7,911 bases of DNA from an uncultured Ruminiclostridium sp. (GTDB taxonomy: Bacteria; Bacillota; Clostridia; Oscillospirales; Ruminococcaceae), in contig CAJUFF010000140.1 in NCBI GenBank assembly GCA_910585505.1, forward strand, positions 1 through 7,911, in the 5' to 3' direction. A program made the translations under genes and the position numbers. Under the pieces are notes generated by a model. It saw nothing but the letters and a program-made list of their open reading frames with translations, was not told where the DNA came from and searched no databases. Below, piece by piece: positions 1 through 6,179 of the stretch. Each line of letters begins with the position of its first letter. Positions within the stretch are counted from its first letter, which is position 1.

Positions 1-359
1 TTTTCTTGTATTCTGTTATTCTCAAGTATATTTCTGAACCTGCCGATGGTATCTCCGTCGGGAACCTGATTAGGAGAATCTACTCCGCAAAAATCGGAAA
101 ATGCTCGGCTGTCTATTACTTCGTTCATTGCTTTCATATCTGACAGGTCATATAAATTTTGCAGTATGAAAATTCTCAGCATTAGTTCAAGATCGTAGGG
201 CTTGTTTCCAACTTCTCCTTTGTAATAAATCGGCTTAATTATCCCTATCCACTTGCTCCATGGTATGAGCCTTTCTATCTTGTCTAAAAATTCTTTTTTG
301 CTTGTTTTGGCTGCCGCCAATTCGTCATTTATCATTGATAATGTCATTTGTTTGTTCAT
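1..359 (-). CDS. IS5-family transposase, N-terminal part (cut by the window edge)
   Basis: This is a transposase of an IS5-type insertion sequence, which cuts and joins the element's ends. About 119 residues are visible before the left window edge truncates it. My translation begins MNKQMTLSMINDELAAAKTS and shows the family's N-terminal (DUF772-like) layout: an IPWSKWIGIIKPIYYKG block, then KPYDLELMLRIFILQNLYDLSD, then a DFCGVDS segment and PDGDTIGRFRNILE. The pattern 'W..I.KP.Y.KG...PY.LE.MLRI..LQ..Y.LSD...PD..T..FR..LE' is characteristic of IS5 transposases. The DDE catalytic residues lie beyond the edge, so activity cannot be judged. The ATG at 357-359 is the first possible start after an in-frame stop upstream. 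In-frame ATGs at codons 5 and 9 are alternatives, and none has a clear Shine-Dalgarno sequence. Confidence 0.88.
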   Translation of the reverse strand, partial: MNKQMTLSMINDELAAAKTSKKEFLDKIERLIPWSKWIGIIKPIYYKGEVGNKPYDLELMLRIFILQNLYDLSDMKAMNEVIDSRAFSDFCGVDSPNQVPDGDTIGRFRNILENNRIQE

Positions 360-365
360 ACTTTT

Positions 366-394
366 ATTATATCACTTTTTGGTGTTTATTTCAA
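366..394 (-). promoter_or_regulatory. Sigma-A promoter of the transposase gene
   Basis: On the minus strand, TTGAAA (389-394) is separated by exactly 17 bp from a perfect TATAAT (366-371). Transcription should start around 359-360, on or next to the A of the transposase ATG, so the mRNA would be leaderless or have about 12 nt of leader if codon 5 is the start. The match to consensus is strong; the start point is inferred from standard spacing. Confidence 0.7.
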
Positions 395-413
395 TTGGTT
401 GTGCGGTGTTGCC

Positions 414-666
414 TTAATAAAAGACTTTATGCCTATTGATACGATCCATAAATATAATAGGTGAAACAAATACAATCATATCTGACTCTGAGGATGGAAA
501 TTAAGAGGAAATCCCAAATCATGCTTGCTTTGCAAGCCCTTATCTTGATTGATTGGATTTGCTTTTACACAAAATTTGATGGATTGCTTCATCATGGAAC
601 TTTTTTGACAGCTCATCCAAAAAGATGTTCATGCAAGCAGTATTATTTGTGGAAATTTAGTATAGT
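414..666. other. Intergenic stretch with no supported gene
   Basis: This AT-rich segment lies between the probable IS end and the hairpin array. A GTG-started frame of 86 codons opens at 461, but it has no ribosome binding site, no recognisable domain, and runs straight through the first hairpin repeat, so I do not call it. The only local structure seen is a short palindrome, GCTTGCTTTGCAAGC (523-537). It may be degenerate sequence left by past insertions. Confidence 0.5.
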
Positions 667-728
667 ACTAATTCTCAATCATCTTGTAGACAAAATTTCA
701 CAGGGTCTACAAGATGATTGATATTAAT
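667..728 (+). repeat. Hairpin repeat 1 of a three-copy array
   Basis: It holds a perfect 16-bp inverted repeat, CAATCATCTTGTAGAC (676-691) against its complement at 705-720, with a 13-nt loop. Its left flank, ACTAATTCTCAATCA, matches the arm of copy 3 (ACTAATTCCCGATCA) at 13 of 15 positions, and both carry the same TAGACAAA core (687-694 here). This suggests a diverged family member whose inner stem has been lengthened. The right flank (ATTAAT, 723-728) is shared with the left arm of copy 2. Orientation is set by the core motif. No U-tract follows on either side, so it does not look like an ordinary terminator. Confidence 0.6.
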
Positions 729-775
729 CTTTGATCAAGGTATAGACAAATAATGCGGATGATCAAAGATTAGTT
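723..775 (+). repeat. Hairpin repeat 2 of a three-copy array
   Basis: A perfect 13-bp stem, TAATCTTTGATCA (725-737) with its complement at 760-772, encloses a 22-nt loop containing GTATAGACAAAT (740-751). Over 53 nt it aligns without gaps to the reverse complement of copy 3, with 37 identical positions. Four stem positions that differ between the copies change on both arms so that pairing is kept. The hairpin itself is directly visible; common ancestry with copy 3 is a strong inference. Confidence 0.75.
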
Positions 776-793
776 TGAGAATTACACCCTAAG

Positions 794-846
794 AACTAAT
801 TCCCGATCGACAACAAAATTTGTCTATACTTTGATCGGGAATTAGT
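794..846 (-). repeat. Hairpin repeat 3 of a three-copy array, inverted relative to copy 2
   Basis: A perfect 14-bp stem, ACTAATTCCCGATC (795-808) with its complement at 833-846, encloses a 24-nt loop. The loop holds ATTTGTCTATAC (818-829), the exact reverse complement of the 12-nt loop motif of copy 2. Read on the minus strand, this copy has the same core (TATAGACAAAT) and the same flanking arms as copy 2, but GGGA/TCCC stem pairs replace AAAG/CTTT. Confidence 0.75.
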
Positions 847-878
847 ATAAAACAACCACCTAATTTATCGGTAATTGT

Positions 879-931
879 TTGTATAAAAGGTCGTAATCCC
901 AATATAAACAGGATTACGACCTTTTATACAA
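879..931 (-). terminator. Terminator of the solute-binding operon (21-bp hairpin, possibly bidirectional)
   Basis: A perfect 21-bp inverted repeat (879-899 with 911-931) has an 11-nt loop. Read on the minus strand, 32 nt past the stop codon of the gene at 963, the GC-containing core GGTCGTAATCC pairs with GGATTACGACC, which is followed by TTTTAT: a rho-independent terminator layout. The symmetrical A-run on the other side would give the same arrangement on the plus strand, so it could also insulate the operon from rightward transcription. Confidence 0.8.
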
Positions 932-962
932 TGTTATTTATGCAGTCCGTTAACTCAAGGAA

Positions 963-2600
963 TTAAGCCGCAGGGACTTCTTCTTCGACAGCAGATGTTA
1001 CAACCTCGCCCGCTGCATTCCTCTTAAGAATATCGCGGTAAGTGTTAAGATAACCTTCAACTACATCATACTTTGACTCGATAAGAGAAGTATAGCTCAT
1101 ATCACCGAATACGGGACCGTCAAGGAGAGGCTCGTCGCCTGTCTGGAACAGGTTGGAGACATCGTTGCTAAAGCCGTAGCAGTGGTCAAAGAGAAGTTCG
1201 AATCTTGAACCCTCGGCGCCTTTAAGCTCCATCCACAGATCGTACTGCTCCTCTGTCCATACTACCTTATATTTTTCTCTTCTGGCAGTACCGCAGGAAG
1301 GACAAGTATCAACGCCCGATTCGTTCTCCTCTTCGGTAAAAATGTGTCTGCCTTTGTCGTCATGGTTGTCGGAGGTATCGCCGCAATCTGCGTTTGCGCA
1401 TTTGGGATAGTAAGTTATGGCATCGTCCAGCGCATCGGACTTTGCCTTTGCTATATTTTCTTCGTCGGTTTCTTCAACACGATTTAGTTCGATCCAGTCA
1501 AGCGCACCCTTTACATTAGGGGCTCCGGAAGGAATAAGATAACCATAAGTGTCAACGCCGTGATAATAGGTATCGGAAAGATCGTCACGGGGATATGGAA
1601 CGAACTTCATTTCGTTTTCAAGTCCCGCTTTGTCAAGAGCTTCCTTGGCTGTAGGATAAGTCCATGAGGGATCCATTCCGAGGAACAGCAGATTTCCGTC
1701 TACAAACGCCTGACTCGGATCAACATAACCGTTTGAAGCTCCATTGGCTTGCTGATCGGCATTGGCGCCAATTAAGCCGTTCTTTCTCATATTTTCCAAC
1801 CAGCTCATGCAGCGGGTTGTGTTTTCGGATTTTAAATTGTTAATAATCTGATTTCCCTGAACATCGATAACCTTTGTACCTGTGGTCAGAACGAATATCA
1901 TACCGCCTACGCCGTTATATCCAATATGGTTGGGATCCATATCAACCCACTTCTTCAGCAGATCTTCAAAGGCTTTCCATGTCCATGTGTTGTCCTTCAC
2001 CATCTTCATCGGGTCAGCAATTCCGTTTTCCTCAAGTACACGGTTGTTGTAGTTGAGAGCGAAATTGGTTTTATACTGATAGGGTACGTAATAGTGCTTA
2101 CCGTTATAAACAAACTGTTCGGCTATTTCCTTAACTCCGCTCCAGAGATCGGAATCAAGATCAATATAGCTGTCCAAAGGTGTGTACATATTATAACTCA
2201 TAGCGTGAGGAAAAGATCTCCACTCATAACGCACTATATCGGGCGAATCACCGGTAGCAATAAGAGTACCGAGTGTTTCAAAATATTCGTCGCCGATTCC
2301 CGTAACTCTCTGTTCGATGCTGCCGCCGTATCTGCTCTCAAAAAGAGCTACCATATCCGCATTGTTGGTGAGCAGATCTTCGTACATAAGCCATGTAATG
2401 GTACCGGTCTCGGCGGTATCGTCAACAGGAGCCGCCGTAGCTTCGGTAAAGCTTTGCTCGGGAGCCTTAGTAGTTGTAGTATTGGCGGTAGTGTTCTTGC
2501 TTTCGCCGCCGTTGTCGTTTTCGCCGGCGCAGCCCGCAATACTGAGTGTCACGGCTGCCGCCAGTAAAACGGCTAAGGGTTTTCTGATTTTCTTCATCAT
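963..2600 (-). CDS. Extracellular solute-binding lipoprotein (ABC-transporter family 1 type), paralogue 1
   Basis: This is probably the substrate-capturing lipoprotein of a sugar-type ABC importer, tethered outside the membrane. The 545 residues begin with a lipoprotein signal (KK near the start, hydrophobic 9-20, lipobox IAGC with Cys24), then a Thr/Asn-rich linker to about residue 65. The binding-protein fold starts at GTITWLMYEDLL and includes DSPDIVRYEWRSF (118-130) and NFALNYNNRVLEENG (179-193), features of COG1653-like proteins. An insert at about 399-447 carries CANADC (Cys401, Cys406) and CPSC (Cys433, Cys436), like a zinc ribbon or disulfide knot, which is unusual for the family. It is second in an operon, 68 bp behind a close paralogue (roughly two thirds identical by eye) with no terminator between, and ends at the hairpin at 879-931. 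No permease or ATPase gene is adjacent. The ligand is unknown. Confidence 0.9.
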   Translation of the reverse strand: MMKKIRKPLAVLLAAAVTLSIAGCAGENDNGGESKNTTANTTTTKAPEQSFTEATAAPVDDTAETGTITWLMYEDLLTNNADMVALFESRYGGSIEQRVTGIGDEYFETLGTLIATGDSPDIVRYEWRSFPHAMSYNMYTPLDSYIDLDSDLWSGVKEIAEQFVYNGKHYYVPYQYKTNFALNYNNRVLEENGIADPMKMVKDNTWTWKAFEDLLKKWVDMDPNHIGYNGVGGMIFVLTTGTKVIDVQGNQIINNLKSENTTRCMSWLENMRKNGLIGANADQQANGASNGYVDPSQAFVDGNLLFLGMDPSWTYPTAKEALDKAGLENEMKFVPYPRDDLSDTYYHGVDTYGYLIPSGAPNVKGALDWIELNRVEETDEENIAKAKSDALDDAITYYPKCANADCGDTSDNHDDKGRHIFTEEENESGVDTCPSCGTARREKYKVVWTEEQYDLWMELKGAEGSRFELLFDHCYGFSNDVSNLFQTGDEPLLDGPVFGDMSYTSLIESKYDVVEGYLNTYRDILKRNAAGEVVTSAVEEEVPAA

Positions 2601-2603
2601 TTT

Positions 2604-2610
2604 CCTCCTT
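2604..2610 (-). promoter_or_regulatory. Ribosome binding site that bears on the start of paralogue 1
   Basis: AAGGAGG read on the minus strand lies only 3 nt before the first ATG (2598-2600) but 6 nt before the adjacent second ATG (2595-2597). The second start may be the one mainly used, giving a 544-residue product. The signal peptide is the same either way. Confidence 0.65.
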
Positions 2611-2668
2611 TAGGTTGGATTGTATCTTTAATTTATATAACCACCGCTTATCTTACGGCAGATACATA

Positions 2669-4258
2669 CTATTCAATCGGGGCGGTAACCGTTCCGCCGC
2701 CGCTTTTCATCAAGTTCCTGTAAAAGTCTATATAGCTTTCCACGCTGTTATAAAGCGTGTCCACAAGATTCGTATAGCTTCCGTCCTCAAAAACCGGAGC
2801 GTCAAGAAGGCTTCCCGTGCCTATAAGCAGATTGGATACGTCATCGTTGAATCCGTAAACATTGTCAAAAAGCAAAGTAAATCTTCCGTCGGTGCTTTTC
2901 ATTTCCGTATAAAGATCATATTGTTCCTCGCTCCAGACCACCTTATACTTTTCTCTTCTGCCTTCGCCGCAGGAAGGGCACACCGACATTCCCAATGTGT
3001 TTTCCTCATCGGTAAAAATGTGTCTTCCTTTGTCGTCATGGCTCACTGAGGTATCGTTACAATCAGCGTTGGCACATTTCGGATAGTATCCCTTAACATC
3101 GCTTATCGCTTTGGCTTTGGCGTTTTCTATATTTTCCCTGTCGGTTTCCTCAACACGGTTAAGCGTTATCCAGTCTAAAGCGCCTTTTATATTGGGAGCG
3201 CCGGCGGGGATCATAAAACCGACAGTGTTACTTCCCTGATAGTACCTATCCGCCTTTTCATCTTTGGGAAAGGGAACAAATTTCATCTCATTTTCAAGTC
3301 CGGCTTTATCCAGTGATTCCTTTGCCGCTCCGTAAGCCCATGTGGGGTTCATTCCGAGAAACAAAAGATTACCGTCCAGAAATGCCTGACCGGGGTCGAC
3401 ATATCCGCTGATTGCTCCCTGTGCCTGCTGATCAGCGCTTGCCCCCATAAGTCCCTCTTTCCTCATATTTTCCAGCCAAAGCATACAGCGGTTTACATTT
3501 TCGCTTTTTAAATTATTCACAATATTGCCGTCGGTAATGTCAATGGTTTTCGTGCCTGTGGTCATTATGAATATCATTCCCCCAACGCCGTTGTATCCGA
3601 TATGAGCAGGGTCAATATCCACCCACTGCTTCAGCATATTTTCGAAAGCCGTCCATGTCCATTCATCATTTTTAAGCAGCTCCATAGGATCAGTCATACC
3701 GTTTTCTTCAAGCACGCGATTATTGTAATTAAGAGCAAAATTGGTATCCAGCGAGTTGGGCGCGTAATAATGGCGCCCGTTGTAAACAAACTGCTCCGCC
3801 ACGTCCTTTACGCCCTTCCACAGCTCCGAGTCAAGGTCGATATAGCTGTCAATCGGAGTATACATATTGTAACTCATTCCGTGGGGAAATGAGCGCCACT
3901 CATATCGTACTATATCGGGGGAATCCCCTATGGCAATAAGCGAGCCCAGCTTATCGAAGTACGCCGAACCGGAGCTTGTCATCTGCTGCTCTATGGAACC
4001 GCCGAAACGGGTTTCAAACAAATGCACCATTTCCGACATTTCACTTAGCAGGTCTTCATAAACCAACCATGTAATTGTACCGGTTTCCGCCGCTTCATCC
4101 GGCAAAGCTATGACAGGCTCCACAAAGCTGTTTTGCAGAACACCGGCTTCGCTTGTATCAGAAGGGTTTTCCGAAATCGATTCCGAAGAACAGGCGGATA
4201 TATAAAACGACAAAATCACAGCCATAAATAACGCGGAAATTTTTTTATTATATTTCAT
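2669..4258 (-). CDS. Extracellular solute-binding lipoprotein (ABC-transporter family 1 type), paralogue 2
   Basis: This is the first gene of the two-gene operon and a close paralogue of the gene at 963-2600. The 529 residues have a Sec lipoprotein signal (hydrophobic 8-19, lipobox ISAC with Cys23), a shorter acidic linker, and the same fold markers: GTITWLVYEDLL, DSPDIVRYEWRSF (113-125), NFALNYNNRVLEENG (173-187). The cysteine insert is kept exactly in spacing: Cys395, Cys400, Cys427 and Cys430, with His/Asp-rich HDDKGRHIF between. Differences gather in the loop near residues 95-100, around 166-171 and around 334-346, where ligand preference could diverge. The ATG at 4258 follows AGGA at 8 nt spacing. 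Expression probably comes from the promoters at 4335-4363 and 4483-4511. The role in sugar capture is inferred from family; the ligand is not identifiable. Confidence 0.9.
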   Translation of the reverse strand: MKYNKKISALFMAVILSFYISACSSESISENPSDTSEAGVLQNSFVEPVIALPDEAAETGTITWLVYEDLLSEMSEMVHLFETRFGGSIEQQMTSSGSAYFDKLGSLIAIGDSPDIVRYEWRSFPHGMSYNMYTPIDSYIDLDSELWKGVKDVAEQFVYNGRHYYAPNSLDTNFALNYNNRVLEENGMTDPMELLKNDEWTWTAFENMLKQWVDIDPAHIGYNGVGGMIFIMTTGTKTIDITDGNIVNNLKSENVNRCMLWLENMRKEGLMGASADQQAQGAISGYVDPGQAFLDGNLLFLGMNPTWAYGAAKESLDKAGLENEMKFVPFPKDEKADRYYQGSNTVGFMIPAGAPNIKGALDWITLNRVEETDRENIENAKAKAISDVKGYYPKCANADCNDTSVSHDDKGRHIFTDEENTLGMSVCPSCGEGRREKYKVVWSEEQYDLYTEMKSTDGRFTLLFDNVYGFNDDVSNLLIGTGSLLDAPVFEDGSYTNLVDTLYNSVESYIDFYRNLMKSGGGTVTAPIE

Positions 4259-4334
4259 TCATTTATTCCTTATTTGAACAGTTATTACAAATAGTATATT
4301 TATATAAATTTTTGCCCTTTTGTCTTTAATGCAA

Positions 4335-4363
4335 TTTTTAAAATGTAATCGTTTTAACGTCAA
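4335..4363 (-). promoter_or_regulatory. Proximal candidate promoter of the solute-binding operon
   Basis: On the minus strand, TTGACG (4358-4363) is followed after 17 bp by TAAAAA (4335-4340). The -35 is a 5/6 match and the -10 a 4/6 match to the sigma-A consensus. Initiation near 4328 would give a leader of about 70 nt before the ATG at 4258. The spacer contains the operator-like site at 4344-4357. Confidence 0.5.
4344..4357 (+). promoter_or_regulatory. Candidate cre/LacI-family operator
   Basis: TGTAATCGTTTTAA matches the catabolite-responsive element pattern TGWAANCGNTNWCA at 13 of 14 positions, including the invariant central CG. It lies wholly inside the -35/-10 spacer of the proximal promoter, where binding of CcpA or a LacI-type sugar repressor would block polymerase. 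That suits genes for carbohydrate uptake. In AT-rich DNA a chance match is possible. Confidence 0.45.
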
Positions 4364-4420
4364 ACTGCGATTTAAAACAATCGGATAAAATTGAAACGGC
4401 AGTTGTCTTTAAACAGATCA

Positions 4421-4530
4421 AATATTTTATACATTTTCGGAAAAACAAAAAAATTTTCTTCAAAAAATATATCTTAGGTATGAGTATAACACAAAAACTC
4501 CAAAATTTCAAGTGAAAATGTATAAATATT
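4421..4530. repeat. Pair of inverted 17-18 bp sites around the distal promoter
   Basis: AATATTTTATACATTTTC (4421-4438) recurs in inverted orientation at 4514-4530, differing only by one missing T; TATACATTTTC is an unbroken 11-bp match. One copy sits just upstream of the -35 of the distal promoter, the other about 40 nt downstream of its predicted start. The layout resembles paired operator sites for a looping or cooperative regulator. The local AT content makes chance similarity more likely than the length alone suggests. Confidence 0.45.
4483..4511 (-). promoter_or_regulatory. Distal candidate promoter of the solute-binding operon
   Basis: On the minus strand, TTGAAA (4506-4511) and TATACT (4483-4488) are spaced by exactly 17 bp, a strong sigma-A match and the best in this region. 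Initiation near 4476 would give an unusually long leader of about 218 nt before the ATG at 4258. Confidence 0.65.
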
Positions 4531-4598
4531 GGGCAATATAATAAAACAAGTACAATTGCAATTACAATTTTTTCGCTGTTGTGTAAATATAAAAATAC

Positions 4599-6179
4599 CT
4601 ATTCCTTAGGCAATTTCGGAAAAAGCAATAAAGTAAAATTATCGGCGGAGACACCTTTAAAGGCTCCGCTTTTTTCTTTTGTGTAAACTCCTTTGGCGAT
4701 TATCGCTTTTAGCATTTCATTTTTTGCGGCGGCAGAATCAAGCGTATCATATACCTTTAAAAGGTGTTCAATGCGTGGTATGAATTTTTCGCGCTGCAAA
4801 TTTTCGTTGGCTAACATTTGTCTGTTTTCCAAAATGGCTTTATATTCCTTTTTGGCGTCTTCCAGACGTTTGGTTACGGAAACGGAGCGAGCGGAAAACT
4901 GTTCGGGTGTATAGATCTTTTGTTCCAACAGGTCATACATATTATCCAACTGTTTTTCAAGAGTATCTATTTTCTTTTTGGTTTGTTCTATAGTTTTTTC
5001 GAGGATTTCACCGCCGGATCTTGCGGAAAGATTTTGCTCGTTATTTTTCCATTTGATTTTGTATTCGTCGACCCAATCCTTGAGTATTGACAACACCTTT
5101 TTTTCCACAAGAGTAAAAGGCGACGATACGTTGTCACAATATCGGCAGTGACAAACCAAGTAAGGCGGTTTATCAGGAGTAGTGGGGTTTCGTAAAGTCA
5201 TTTTATGCCCGCATTTTGAGCAAACGATTAGTCCGGCGAGAGGAGACTTGATTCCTTTTTTGTATCCTACTGGAGGCGGGGGCAGGGATTTAAGTATTTC
5301 CTGAGCCTTATCAAAAATATCTTGGGGGATAATGGCTTTGTGCAAGCCGTCTGACAATATGCAGTTTTCGTCTAAGCTTATGGGGCGACTTCCGGATATC
5401 TTCCCGTCTACGGTGATTTTCTTAACCTTTCTATATCCCCAACGGATTTTTCCGGCGTATACGGGATTGGTTATTATATCCCGAAGGGCTTCTTTCCCCC
5501 AATATTCGTGTCGGAAGGGTTTGACGCCGATGTCGTTCAGTTTTTTGGCAATTCCTCCGAGACCGAGCCTTTTTCCGTCCAGTCCGTTTATGTACCAATC
5601 AAAAATATTTTTTATCACTTCCGCCTGTTCGGGGATAATTTGAAGGGTATAGCCTTTATCGTTGGGTATTTTGATTTTTTCGTATCCGTAAGGGGCGGTG
5701 CTTGCTATATATTTTCCCTCTTTTGCTGCCGCCGCTCTTCCGCGCTGTAGACGGCGGTTTATTGTTTTATACTCGCGCCGCGACATAAACAAGCCGAATT
5801 CAAAATATTCCTCGTCAAATTCGTTGTTTGGATCGTAGGTTTTTGTGGGGGTGATTATTTTGGTATCGGACAGTTTAAAGGTCTGGGCAACAATTCCCTG
5901 ATCTATAGTATCACCACGGGCAAGCCTTTCAACCTCTATAACAAGCACGCCGTCATATAATCCCTGTTCGGTGTCGGCTAAAAGCTGCTGCATTTGCGGA
6001 CGGGAGGCTATACTTTCACCGGATACTATTTCCTGATAGATTTTTGTTATTTGAAGATTGTTTCTTTCCGCATAATCAAGGAGTATTCGCTTATGCCTCG
6101 CAAGGGTTTCACCTTCGCCGTGGGCTTCAGCCTCGGCGTCTTTGCGGGATTTTCGGAGGTAAATGGCGTAGGTGGGCAT
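4599..6179 (-). CDS. Large serine recombinase (integrase of an integrative element)
   Basis: This is a site-specific DNA recombinase that integrates or excises an element through a serine-DNA intermediate. The 526 residues show the full large-serine layout. The N-terminal resolvase domain (about 3-150) has catalytic Ser11 in YLRKSRKD, then SGESIASRP (53-61) and VERLARGD (83-90). The Recombinase domain (about 160-300) begins at APYGYEK. A zinc ribbon follows with CSKCG (320-324) and CHCRYC (343-348). A Lys/Glu-rich coiled coil (about 391-460) suits the directionality-control segment. Length fits phage and ICE integrases (about 450-550). The ATG at 6179 follows AAAGGAG with 7 nt spacing. Nothing looks damaged. 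It is the last gene of the leftward module, as integrases usually sit at an element's end. The att site could not be identified. Confidence 0.93.
   Translation of the reverse strand: MPTYAIYLRKSRKDAEAEAHGEGETLARHKRILLDYAERNNLQITKIYQEIVSGESIASRPQMQQLLADTEQGLYDGVLVIEVERLARGDTIDQGIVAQTFKLSDTKIITPTKTYDPNNEFDEEYFEFGLFMSRREYKTINRRLQRGRAAAAKEGKYIASTAPYGYEKIKIPNDKGYTLQIIPEQAEVIKNIFDWYINGLDGKRLGLGGIAKKLNDIGVKPFRHEYWGKEALRDIITNPVYAGKIRWGYRKVKKITVDGKISGSRPISLDENCILSDGLHKAIIPQDIFDKAQEILKSLPPPPVGYKKGIKSPLAGLIVCSKCGHKMTLRNPTTPDKPPYLVCHCRYCDNVSSPFTLVEKKVLSILKDWVDEYKIKWKNNEQNLSARSGGEILEKTIEQTKKKIDTLEKQLDNMYDLLEQKIYTPEQFSARSVSVTKRLEDAKKEYKAILENRQMLANENLQREKFIPRIEHLLKVYDTLDSAAAKNEMLKAIIAKGVYTKEKSGAFKGVSADNFTLLLFPKLPKE

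Larger units (their letters stand above)
1..413 (-). mobile_element. IS5-family insertion sequence, 5' end; outer boundary approximate
   Basis: The element contains the transposase and its promoter. IS5-group elements usually keep only about 50-100 bp between terminal repeat and start codon, so the outer end should fall in roughly 400-450. The best candidate terminus is the GC-richer block read on the minus strand as GGCAACACCGCACAACC (397-413), flanked by TTAA, which stands out from AT-rich surroundings. The other terminal repeat is outside the window, so neither the inverted repeat nor a target duplication can be confirmed. Confidence 0.4.
4259..4598. other. AT-rich regulatory intergenic region between the recombinase and the solute-binding operon
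   Basis: No gene is supported here. Going leftward it contains the end of the recombinase transcript (no GC-rich terminator seen), a perfect small palindrome AATTGCAATT (4554-4563), two minus-strand promoters, a catabolite-type operator, a pair of inverted sites, and the ribosome binding site of the gene ending at 4258. It probably also contains one boundary of the integrative element encoding the recombinase. Confidence 0.6.

Noticed and set aside
667..720. Hairpin 1 as a rho-independent terminator
   Set aside because: No U-run follows the stem on either strand and no gene ends just before it.
461..721. GTG-started 86-codon plus-strand frame
   Set aside because: No ribosome binding site, no family resemblance, irregular composition, and its 3' end is the first hairpin repeat.
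667..846. CRISPR array
   Set aside because: The repeats are palindromic, in mixed orientation, diverged, and have no regular unique spacers or cas genes nearby.
1926..2567. Long plus-strand open frame (213 codons)
   Set aside because: Lies antisense inside the first solute-binding gene, which has a signal peptide, strong ribosome binding site and a paralogue; the frame is a shadow of its codon usage.
4554..4563. AATTGCAATT palindrome as the recombinase attachment core
   Set aside because: Ten AT-rich bases alone are not evidence; no second copy at the other end of the element is available in the window.
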